Positions 15,001-27,000 of a DNA stretch of 64,000 nt are shown piece after piece (position 1 is the first letter of the stretch; every line of letters starts with the position of its first letter). The position numbers and the translations under genes were made by a program. Origin of the DNA: Crotophaga sulcirostris (Eukaryota; Chordata; Aves; Cuculiformes; Crotophagidae); assembly GCA_013397455.1 (NCBI GenBank), contig VYZB01000731.1, positions 218,211 through 282,210 of the forward strand, given 5' to 3'. The notes below the pieces were generated by a model. The model was not told the DNA's origin and did no database searches. It was given only the letters and a program-made list of their open reading frames with translations.

Positions 15001-18000
15001 GACTCGAGGATCTCAGAGGTCCTTTCCAACCTTGTGATACTGTCATAAAATAGTCTTTAGCACTGTGTTGTTGTGCTGAGTGTGTATCTACTCCTTCATG
15101 CTGATACGCCACCACGAGAATGTGCCAGGTCAATCAGACTCCCCTTCTTGATGTCACCTGCTGATGTGAAAGGTTTTTGTGCTGTTGGGTGGTTCATAGC
15201 TGAAGCCAAGGTCTGGTGTGCACTCGGAAAGAGCGACGTGTGACCTATCGCAGGAGCAGGAATTGGTGTGCCATTAGGTATCTGTTCAAACTGTCTCCTA
15301 GTACCCAAATCCAGATTTTTACAAGCTCCCTAATAAATCAGATCTCTGTTCCTCTGGTGGCCAGGTGAGTCTCTAACGCTTTCCTTTGTAGTCTCTAGGT
15401 TTGGCAATCTTCCTGCCAGGATGCTGCTGCAGTTCTGCTCTCTGTATGAAGTTCCACTCTAAAAGAGACCTAGAAACCGTCCCCCAATGTCAGTATGCTT
15501 TGAGACATTGGTAGGTACAATGCACTGGAAGAATTAACTCTGTGATATATTTTCCCTTTCAGAAAAAAAGCAGAGAGGAGACATGTGGGGAAGGCAGCGG
15601 AGTAGAGATTCTGGAGAACAGGCCGTACATGGATGGGCCAGGAGGCAACGGGCAGTACACACACAAGGTGTACCACATTGGTATGCACATACCCAGCTGG
15701 TTCCGGTCAATATTGCCCAAGGCAGCCCTGCGAGTCGAAGAGGAATCGTGGAACGCGTATCCTTATACAAGGACAAGGTAAAGCTTATCAGATTTATCAG
15801 ATTTATTACCTAAAAGGAGGGTGTAGTCAGGCAGGGGTTGGTCTCTTCTCTCAGGTGACCAGGGACAGAACGAGAGGACATGGACTCAGGCTTCATCAGG
15901 GGAGGTTTAGGCTTGATATTAGGAAAAAATTCTTCCCTGAAAGGGTGATTGGCCATGGGAATGCGCTGCCCGGGGAGGTGGTGGAGTCGCCAACCCTGGA
16001 GGTGTTTAAGGGGAGATTGGCTGAGGCACTCAGTGCCAGGGTTTAGATGCTAGGTTGGTGTTGGTGTTGGGTTCTAGGTTGGACTCGATGATCTCAGAGG
16101 TCCTTTCCAACCTTGTGATACTGTGAAAATGTCCAGAGCTGTTTCCCCTACTTTAGGGAGAGGATTTGATGTCACTCCGTGTGGCAGTGGCATCTCTTCC
16201 CTCCCCTGTAATATCCTTTAGAGAAACTGGGGTCAAGTCCTAAAATTCTTACACGGTGCTTAATCTCAGGAGTGCAAGTCTTGTCTGAGCTGACTGCATA
16301 TGTATTTGAGAATTTGTGGCTGGTTGCTCTAAAATGGGAGCAGTTTTGTCCATCAAAGCATGAGAGATCTTGAATGGTTTTTATTTAGTCTTGTATCTTG
16401 CTCTGCACATTCTGCTAGCTCGATGAAGTTGTAAGTGAACACAATGATGGGACAGTGGTCATGTTGAACACTGTCAAGTAAGACATTCATTTGTTCTGGT
16501 GGGGGAAAGAAAAAAATAAATAAGGCTGCTATTGCTTTTCTGGGAACTTCCATTTAGCTAGAAAATAACAAACCTATGTCCTGTGGTTTTCACCCTGAGA
16601 AAGGAAGAATACCAGAGGCTCTTTGGAGCCCTCTGGGACTTCTTCGTTCTGGCTGATTTTGTCTGGAAGGACTTCAGGTACCCATAGAATAAATAGCCTG
16701 TATGGCAGTTACTCTGGCTTAGACCATTTGGGCTTTTCCAGGTTTACAAGTCTGGTGTTGCTGTCACCTGTCGTAATAAAAAGACTTTAATGGATTTTTT
16801 GATTCTTATCCAAAATCTAGAAAAGTTTCATTGTTCTGGTTTTGCTGCTCCTTACAAGTAACGCTGCTCTGGGTAAAAGTGAGGAGTTGGTCTCTGCGGA
16901 TGGGCAGTTGCTCATGACTAAGTGTAATGGAGCTGTCAGACTTCTGAGTGATTCTTTTATCTATTGAGTGTTTTTATCTACTATCTTGAACTGCCCATGA
17001 ATCAATCAGTTGGCCAGGAAGCCTGGTGCTGCACAGAAACAGTCTGTATTTTATTCTGCAGTAGATTCCAGGCAAAAACTCTGCTTTTCTTCTGGTAGAG
17101 ATGCATTTCCAAGGTGCCCTTTTGTTCATATCTTTCTTACCTGCGAGGATAACGTAACTTGTTAGTAGAGCAAACCCAAAAGTTATCTCCTTGCTGAAAA
17201 ATGCTCCTTTGAAAGCAATCTGTCCTGTTACTCTGCTCCTGGAGGAGATATTGCCAAACTAAGGTGCAGGTTTTTGTCAGTGTCTCTGCAAAGTGGGGTG
17301 ACCTGGTGGCCCCCATAGGCTTTCTCCTGCCTGTGCTTGCTTGTTGCCACCCTGTGCAGTGGTTTCTTGGTCAGTGTTGGTGCCCAGTTTCCAGTAACTG
17401 CATGGGGCACATTGGGATCTTCTCACCTGTAATCCAGGTAACACCTCATGGGGAACACACCCCTTTGCTGGGGGTTCTACTAAACCAGAGCTATTCCAGT
17501 GAAGCCACATCTGAGGTGAGCTCCTGTCTTAAGTTATTAAAGAAAATCTCTTTAATCTGTACAGTTGGTATTTTAAGCATATCTGAAGTAAAACATGGCT
17601 GAAGGCTGGCTTGGATTTGAGGCTGGTTTTGTACGTCTTGAGAAAGAAATTTCTCTGCTTGCCAAATTGAGCAGGATTTACTCTAAGCTGCATTGTTCTC
17701 ATTTTCAGGTATACGTGTCCTTTTGTAGAGAAGTTCTCTATTGATATTGAGACGTACTACAAAACTGATCCAGGAGAGCATGTCAACGTGTTCAACCTTT
17801 CTCCTGCAGAAAAAAGACAAACCATTCTGGGTGAATAGCCTTTTTCTTTTTCCTTCTCCTTTATTGTGCTTTTTTTTCACCTGGTGTGTCCCATCTGCCT
17901 GTTCCTCCTCCTCTAAACACACACCTGCACCCCATCAGTGTCAGGCCCCAGGGCAGGGTTACATCAAGTAGTGAGGACACCCCATTTCTCTTCTAGGCTT

Positions 18001-21000
18001 GATGTAAATCACATGGAAATAATTTGAATCCCCCATCTGTAAATTGAAGCTGATGCTTTCCTGCCTTATGTGGTGGAGCTCCTGAGGGGAGTAAGACATC
18101 TAATGACTTTGGGGATAATAAATAGAAATAACCATAGAAGAGGAAAATATTACTGTATAATTGTGTAGTATCTCCCTTGCATATATGAGAATCATTCCTA
18201 TGTGCACTTCTGACACCTGAAAGTGCATTTCGTTTTTGCTTCCTCTCCTTTTGGTCTTGCCCTCATGCAGGTTAACACTTGAGGTTCGCAGCTTTCTTTG
18301 GAAGATTAGGTCAATGAGCCTTATATATGGAGGGATGTAATGAGAAAGGGCAAAAGGGAGCATCTTAGAAACAGGCAGAGAATGACAAGTGCCATGGCAA
18401 TTTCTCTGTTTCGCTGTCCATCACAGTCTGTGTCTGTGGCATGTGCTGGGGACGCGGCTGCACGGCAGGGACTGCTGGCAATTGCAGCCACGCAGGGCAG
18501 AGCATCCCTTGCTCTAAAGCTGCTGAGACTGGAGAAGTGTGGAGCTCAGGTGGGCTTCTGGCAGCACCCTACTCTGGGAAAGACTTCTGCTCTGGCTCCT
18601 TGAGCACTGTTGGTGTGTGGGACATGGCAGCAGCCTTGTGCAGTTTTAGTTGAGTGTTACTTCATTTAAACTTCTTTGTTTTGAACTTCAGCTTGACTGG
18701 CCTCGTTTCTAAGCCTATCAGATCGGGCTTTCAGTCCTGAACAAATAGACTTGAGTCATGCTGGCTCACTGAGAAGTGTCAGAAGAACTGTCATTTCTTG
18801 AGAAGTGCGATCCTGCCCTTCAATCCAAACTTGAGATGCTTCTGCTGAGATCTGGGGTCCCTGAGATCTGCTTCCATTGCAGTTTCCACTTCTCCATTGT
18901 TGACGTGTTAATTAGGACAATTCGAACTTAGGTTAAACTTCCTGCCTTCTGTAGAACTGGTGTAAGAGCACCATGTGAGAAGTTATCATAACCTCACTTG
19001 ATGGACTCCAAAGATAAGATATTCAGTGGGTAGCATCTTTTCCACAACAGTGCTAAGGAAGGGCAGGTATATTTAGCTGTCTCAGACAAGACAGAGCTGT
19101 AGCATTGTGAGTGATATTAGAAAAGCTGAAAGATGGAATGTGCAAAAGATCATCTTGGAGCTGGAAAGATGAAGTGTGTAGATCTGCTGGAGTGCTGTGG
19201 ATCTGCAGTCGCTGTGAGGAAAAACATCTATTTGGAGCAAAGCCTCTGTTTGCTGGAACTGCGCATACTGGTTCCTCCAGCAGAGCTGATCTCTGCCCAG
19301 CAGCAATTTATAAACAATTTAAATATCAGTTGTTTAAGTGTCAGTAAAAAGAATCCAAATTGCTGGGATGCTTCTGGTACTTACTAAACCAGAAATAACT
19401 CCTGAAAAATGGTATTTTCATCTTTTGTTTAGGAGAAGAAAATGTCTAACTGTTTGTAATCTCTTTCTATAGATCCTATTGATATTGTTAAAGATCCTAT
19501 CCCTCCACATGAATACAAACCTGAGGAGGATCCAAAGCTCTATAAATCAGTGAAGACTAAAAGAGGCCCCCTCTCAGAAGACTGGATTCAAGAATACAAG
19601 AACAATCCTGGAAAATACCCCATCATGTGTGCATACAAACTTTGTAAAGTCGAGTTCAGATACTGGGGAATGCAGTCGAAAATCGAGCGGTTTATCCATG
19701 ACGTTGGTGAGCATTTATAGTCTTGCAAAGTTCACTGTCAACTCCTTCGTGTTGTTTCTGAATTGAAACATAAAGTTGAAGTGTGTGCAATGTGTCATAT
19801 CCCAAGGCATGTCTGTGAAAAGATTCTCAGATCTAATTACTCTTCTGCAAAGCTGTGGATCAGTTCAGAAAAAAACAGACCGTTCTGTCGCTTATAATCG
19901 TGGTACGTATGAATCCAGACCATGTGTAGCTATTGAAAGGGTTTCAAGTCCTGTGTAGGCAAGGTCTTGCATTCTTCAGTTTTCTTTATTTTGGATAAGT
20001 TCCTCAAGAACTGCACAAAGAAATGAGCTTCACCTTGGAGTCCTGAGTGGTTTCACATAACCCCTCCCTGAATTGTCCCTGGTTTCTGCCTGCCTTGGGG
20101 CAGGGCTAGTGAGTCTCTGTGTGGCTGTACATTTCTGTCCTCCAGGCTGGGGTGTTCAGTGTTCCCCCCCCAACTCTGCTATAACCCACCATGGGTCATG
20201 GACAGCTCTCGGTTGTGAGTCAGTGTGCTGCTTTGATTGATGCAGCATTCTTAGGTCAGTGCTTTTAAGGAGGTATTGTTTGTGTCCAGAAGGAACTAAG
20301 TGTAGACGTGCAGGCGGTAGCAGTGCTGGCGGTAATTTGTTCTTTGCAGAAAATCTATAACACAACTGATGCAGTTGCTGAACCTTTCCACAGGAGGTGG
20401 GATCTATGGCCAGGTAGAAAACTTAAGAATGTTCTAAAGGAGAATTCCCATCTCAAAAAAAGTGCAGAGCTTTGGCTGTCAGAGAGTAAAGAAAAGGCCA
20501 CAGAAAGACAATGTAAAGGATGCTACCTGCTTTCTGTACACAGTAAATCCTCCATGACCTCCACAACTGTCCTTTCTATACACAAAGCTTCTTTGAAGTG
20601 CCTGATTAAGTGAGTTTATAGTTCTTTTCAGTCATACTGCGTTCCTGAGAGCTAATGTGGAAAACACTAGCAGAGCAGCGTAGGATGGTGTTCACTGCTC
20701 TCTGAGTAGTCACAAGTTGCTTTCTTACAGCTCCCTCGATTTTACTTCACCCCCGGATGGGGGTTTTTACCTGTTATAGGCTCAGGTACAAGTGGCTCTG
20801 CAATGAACTTCCTCGGCGTTTTGGAGACATAGGTTAATTTGGTGTGTACTGCAAAACATGGGGCCAGAATAACAACTCTATTGTATCTGTTAAATGAAAA
20901 AGAAGCATGTGACTCTTCCAGTTGTTCAGAGGTGTTTGGCATAGATTAAACTGTGGTCCCTCAGAAACTGTTTCTTTTGTGTTTCATGAAAGATTGCCTG

Positions 21001-24000
21001 CCATTTTCCTCTTGATTGAGGCTTTGCGGAGAGCCAGCCAGCTCATTGTCTGCCTTTCAAAAGCCTCTCTGCTCTGTTATAATGATGGCAAATACTGTTT
21101 TTCAAAGCGGTTAAGATGCATAAAATCAGAAAAGTCTTTAAGGCAAGACAAAGTTGAGCAAGTGAAAAGTGAAAGCAAAAGCGTTGGGGATCTACAGAAG
21201 ATGTGTAGCCTTCCCCTGCAATGGGATGGCCATGGGGAAGCCATTAGTGAGTTTCTTCTCTCAGGTGACCAGTGACAGAACAAGAGGACATGGACTCAGG
21301 CTTCATAAGGGGAAGTTTAGGCTTGATATTAGGAAAAAATTCTTCCCTGAAAGGGTGATTGGCCATGGGAATGTGCTGCCCAGGGAGGTGGTGGAGTCGC
21401 CAACCCTGGAGGTGTTTAAGGGGAGACTGGATGAGGCACTCAGTGCCAGGGTTTAGATGCTGGGTTGGTGTTAGTGTTGGGTTCTAGGTTGGACTCAATG
21501 ATCTCGGAGGTCCTTTCCAACCTTGTGATACTGTGAGTGGGAACAGTGCCAGTGCTCATCTACCAAAGACAGCAAGGTGTGAGGATGTTTAAATTGGGAA
21601 GATGTGGGCTACAACATGACTGACCAGGCGTATCCACTGATCTCAGTTTTGGAGTTTCAACTGATGACTGAAAGCAGTTGGGAACCTTAGTGCAGCCAAT
21701 GGTGGACCAAGCTGAGGTGTCTGAGATGTTCCTGTAGCCCAGCCCCTCCTTGGCATTTTGCTCCTGGTTCCTCTCTTCCAGCTCCTACAAGTTTGTTTCT
21801 TGTGGAATCAGCGCTCTCCGTGCAGGGTTGCCAAGCGGGCAAGAAAACTGAGGCAGAAACCAAGAGTGGGATCCAAACTCTGCCTGAGGAGGGGAGCAGT
21901 CCTTTAGTAGTGCAAGCTGAAATTAGAGAATGGCTTGAAAGAAGAACTCATCTGAGTTAAGTGACTGATGGGTTGTGATGCTGAGCACAGAGGGAGTAAC
22001 TGGGGGGTGGTGTTGAAGTGTTCTCAGTCTTACTGAGCGCAACAACCATTTTTTCTGATGACTAATTGGACAGTTACTCAGTGCTTTGACAGCCTGAGAC
22101 ACAGACTGAAATTGTGGGCTATTAGTCTACTTGGCTGTAATATTTGTATGCTTTTTTACTCCTTTCCCATAGGGTTTAAGTTTAATTGGACTGGCACTGC
22201 ATAATGTTCTGCTCCCACTTGCTTCCTAATGGTGCACGTGGGCTCTGATTCTTCCGCTGTTAAACAAGCGTGTTGACTGCATATGGGTTATTGATTATAT
22301 ATGATGGCAAAGTGTGTTCCCACCCCAGTTACTGGAGCTTTGTCTAAATATGCCCAAATTGTTGCGCAGTGATAAAGTGGGAGCAGTTTTAGAAAGGTCT
22401 TTTGCAGAACTTTTGCTTTGCTTAAGACGTCAAACGGAAAGTTCATCCAGGAGGGCACTGCCTGTTGGGGCCTCCAAGTAGGGTCTTCTGAAGGGTCAGC
22501 AGGCTGCAGGTGTGATGCCAGTGTGAGCACAGGCTTTTCTTCATGAGCAATGTAAGCAAGGGAAGGAGGGAAGGTAGAAAAGCAAGCAGGTGTAACTGAT
22601 TTACCTTTCATCGAACACATTCAGACAGCCAGAACCGGACTGAATAAGGCTATGGGATCTGCTGTAACTATCAAGGAAATGGGGTTGCACAAGGAAAATC
22701 AGGCATCCTTTATCTCCTGCCCAAAATTGGGAGAGTGCATTATCAAATGCTTTGGGACGTTGCCACTGGGTACAGACTCAATGGGTATCAGTTGCTTTAG
22801 ATGGATAGTTGAGGGCGTTTAGGCAGGATTTGTTGGTGGGTGTTTTGGTTTGGAATTTTTTGTGTTGAGTTTTTGTTCCAATTACTGTTTTTACTTCAAT
22901 TTGAAAAACCCAGAACTACAAACAGAATCTTTTTAAGTTCAGCCAGAGAGACCTCTCTGTCCTGGCTTGTCTCATGGTCATTTACACATCTTTTTGCGAG
23001 ATTAAGTTCAACAACACAATCTGCAGGCAAATCACTTGCAAGAGTCAGCACCTCATGGATTCAGCCAGTCTCTGCGGCAGAGTTCTTGAGGTGGTGAGTA
23101 AAAAGGCAAGTGATTTAAATGTTTGCACCCTGCTACACTCTTCATAGATTATCTTTCTGCACAACGCAGTGGGAAATGGTCTAATTAAATCAAGGCACTG
23201 ATGACGGGCACTTCTGAACTCAGTCTGAGTGTGTACGTTTGTGCATATGTGGTTTCCTTGATTTTTTTAAACAAAAGCATTGTACTCTCTAGAGAAAAAA
23301 TGAAGTCTTGTTAACTACTGATAGTACTGAAATTGGCTGGTACCTGTATCCTTATAAAAATCCCCTTGCTGTTATTTCTGCTTGATTTTTAGCCATTGGA
23401 ATGCGCTGCCCAGGGAGGTGGTGGTGTCACCAACCCTGGAGGTGTTTAAGGGGAGAATGGCTGAGGCACTCAGTGCCAGGGTTTAGATGCTGAGTTGGTG
23501 TTGGTGTTGGGTTCTAGGTTGGACTCGATGGTCTCAGAGGTCCTTTCCAACCTTGTGATACTGTGATTTCAGCTGGCTGACTTGCCTGCCAACACTGGGC
23601 TTATGATCCGGCTGTGGGCAAGAAGGCTTGAACGAGCATGGTTCACGCTGGCAGGAGGTGGAAAACCTGCTCTAAAATCCTCCCTGATTCTTCTGTGCTG
23701 TTCAGTTCTCTCTTCACACCAGAAAAACCTTTCTGGGAGACCATCTCCTACCCTGCAGTCCCTCCACACTGCTGGGTTTGTTTACGGGTGAGAAGGGACC
23801 ACATGTCCCACAGCCCGTGGTGGCAGGGGGGTGCAGGAGCATTGCAGTGCCCGAAGCCTCACGTCCAGGCTTGTTGCATTCTGTCTGATCTGGAAGGAGG
23901 TGACCAGTGGGATGCTGTACCCAGCCTGTCCTCCTCAGCCAGCTCCCACTACCCAGGGCAGCAAGACAAGCTGCCCAGTGGGCTGCAGCTGGCCATGAGG

Positions 24001-27000
24001 CATGGCTTGAAACCACAGGGTGTGGGGTAGAGCGTGCGACAGGGACTTCTTGCGCTGGGCAGGAGACATGAGCACCTCCCCTCCTGTCAGAGAGAAAAAT
24101 GAAAATGAACTGGACCACAGATGCCTTCAGCACTGTCCTGATGGCCATCTCTGATCTGTTAAAAAGAGAATGTTTTCCCAGTTATGCTCTGTTTTCTGGG
24201 TCTGATCTGTCCCCTCCTTTTCACTTTTCAAATAAAAAGCTGGTTTTATCTCCAGCATTTTGGAAAAAAAGCGTGCTGAGGCTTGATTTTTTTTTCCATG
24301 GCACAGGGAGGAAGGTAGTGTCCAGACAGGTGGGGTCAGTCATTTGTAGCTGGATCTTGAATCCATGTAGCTGTGTGGGGGCACTTGGTGTGTCCCCTGG
24401 GTCACTGCTGCCTACTGGAAGGCTTCAGCACTGCAGGCTGAAGATGAATTCGATGATATATTCACTGCTGTGCACTGAGGTACTGCTCAATTTTTCCATC
24501 CCTAGCAGCGAAGACTTTTTCTGCAAGCCATGACTTTTATTTTTCCTTTTCTTTTTCAACTTCTTTTGTACCTGGGCAGCCTCATCTCTTCCTCGTTTTC
24601 TCCCTGTGCTTGAGAAAGAGAAATGCAGCATCGCTGACACATCCCAGGTGAAGGCCAGAGGCGAGGAAAATAATGTTATTCTTTTTGACTTTGTAACTCG
24701 TCTGGAGCCATAGAGGCACAACAACCATGAGGCCCTGTAATGCCGTTCTGTTTTCAAAAGAACAAGGCTTTAAGGAAGGGTGATTTGGGATGTCTAATCA
24801 AAGAGATGCGAGCGGTGCAGATGGGGAGGTCTGCGGGTTGGGAGGAAGCAATACGGGCGATTTTTGTGATCTAAGAGATGAAGTGAAAGAAGGCAGAGGG
24901 GAACTTCAGGAGACTTTTTTTTACCCCCAAGTGGTTTTCGTGTTCCCTGTGATGTTAGTCCATTAAAGCAAAGATATGCAGTCAATGGCATCTGTGCCTT
25001 TACACAGAATTTCTGAGGAGTTGGTGCATTGATACATCAAGGCTGGATCCAGGAGCATGAGCAGAGGCTGCTGAGCCCCAGAACCAAGGAGGTCCTGGGA
25101 TGAGAGCAAGGGGGCGTTCACTTCTGTGTCTGATCAGAGTCTGTTTTCAAGGTGTTTCAAGTGAGGTAGAAGTGGACATTGTGGATATGGAAGTCCAAAG
25201 GATGGCTGTGGTGTTGGGGACTACAGCAAGGGAAACGTTTTCTTGGCATTCAGTGTGGGTATGATGGGAGTTTAATCTTCGTTTTTTAAGCTTGGCTGGT
25301 TGTCAATCATAACAGGAGATCAAGAGGCTAAAACATTCTCCTGTAGTTCTGCAAGATGTAATCTGGGGGGGAAATAACTCTGAATCTCGACTAAGGTTGA
25401 ACAGAATTAAGTTGCCGGGGCCCATTGTTCAGCCTCCAGAAGGTCACAGGCTGCGGGCTCAAACTTGCCTCTCCTACACAGAGCTCTATTCTGAAAGTCA
25501 GGCAGAAAAATGCATAAAATATTGATGGATGTAATCTTACTGTGCAAATGCAATTCAGGTCCATCACATTAGTCTCAGTGGTTATTTCCTCCAGATAGGT
25601 TGACTTGTGATGGGTGGTGGCATTACGAGCTAACCACAGTGCAGAGCAGAAAATGCTCATAGGTTGGACTTGATGATCTCAGAGGTCTCTTCCAACCTGG
25701 TTATACTGTGAAACTGTGAAAATGAAGTGTCCAGTCCTGGAAGGAAATAACTGTATAAAAACTTGTCTTTTTGTATCATTTAAAAAAAAATTAAAAAGTG
25801 ATTGCTGAAAACAAGGGTGATATCATAGAAACCACGGCAGTAATGAGATCTAAGACTTTCTGTACCACAGTGAAGTAAACATTGCTGGAAACACCTTAGA
25901 AACCCTGTGTGCTATGGGACCATCCAGCTCTGGCCGTGCTCCTGGAAAAGGAGGATGGCTTATGAAGGCCCAAAGCCTAAATTATTTTAATGCAGCCTAT
26001 TGGCTGCTTTTAATCTCATAACAGCAGTGGTGGTGGTGTGACCTGAGTTCTTCAGCCAGGGTCTTCACTAGAGCCAGGGTTGGCTACCCTGCCTGTCAGC
26101 TTTTCGGCACAGTGTGTTTATTATGCTCCAGGTTTAGTACTGACAAATCCCACAGCTGCTTTTGACATGTCCTTCAGCCCATCCCTGCCTCAGTTTCCCA
26201 GAAACTAAAGGGGGAACAATATTATTTTACCTACCTACCTACCTGCCTATCTATTGATCTATTTTCAGAAGGTCTCCTGAGGATTAGTTTGTCAGTATTT
26301 ACAGAAGCTTTTAAAAGCACCGTTACTGCTGCGTGCTTCCATCAGTAATAAATAGCAGTCTGGAGCTTTGACCTGTTGTGAGCTTTTAAGCAATAACATT
26401 GGTTGAAAATCCTGAGTGACATTACTGTTTTAAAAGTCTTGGTAGAATGATGATGTTAGCCAACAAGTGTAAGTCCTGGAGGAAAGTTTTTGTTGCCTGG
26501 TCAAGAACATTAATATTGAGACAGTTCTTCCTTTCAGATTTGTGATACACTGAAATATTTTAAATTGGCTTTACCCACTTCATTTCTCTCATGCAGCAGA
26601 ACACAGATGGTATCTGCAAAATAAAGCATCTTTCTTCACTCTCTTTGCTTCCCATCCCATTATCTCAGAAGCTCGTATTTGCAGTGCTATTTCACTGATG
26701 TATAGAAACCAGGTGCAGAAACCAGGTTTCCAAGGAAAGGAGAGATTTTAGTCTTAGCACTGCTGATGTGGAATGTGTTTCTGTCATGTAACAATTGTGG
26801 TGGGCTGTGAAGTGTTCTTGAAGGAATCACTTGAAACACTTCTCAATAAAACAGTGGGGTTTTGTTGTTGTTGGCTTTTTTCTTTTTTTTCTTCTGGGAA
26901 CATACTTCACTTTGAAGGCCAGATCCAAATGTCACAGCTTCCTAGAACCTCATGGGAGCTGCAGTTGTGGTCTGTGTCTGGCCTGCCCTTGGTGGAGCAG

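Larger units (their letters stand above)
22..15562 (+). other. PITPNM2: Intron 1 (15.5 kb)
   Basis: Bounded by gtcagt and a ccctttcag acceptor. It holds an old antisense CR1 fragment and an unnamed avian repeat (about 1.06-1.53 kb), an antisense young CR1 (5.0-5.3 kb), a probable MIR (6.6 kb) and a sense CR1 (14.7-15.0 kb). The remainder has only short open frames, none recognisable as protein. No conserved gene, RNA gene or CpG island was seen. As an early, long intron it may contain enhancers or alternative promoters, but nothing in the sequence proves this. Confidence 0.85.
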
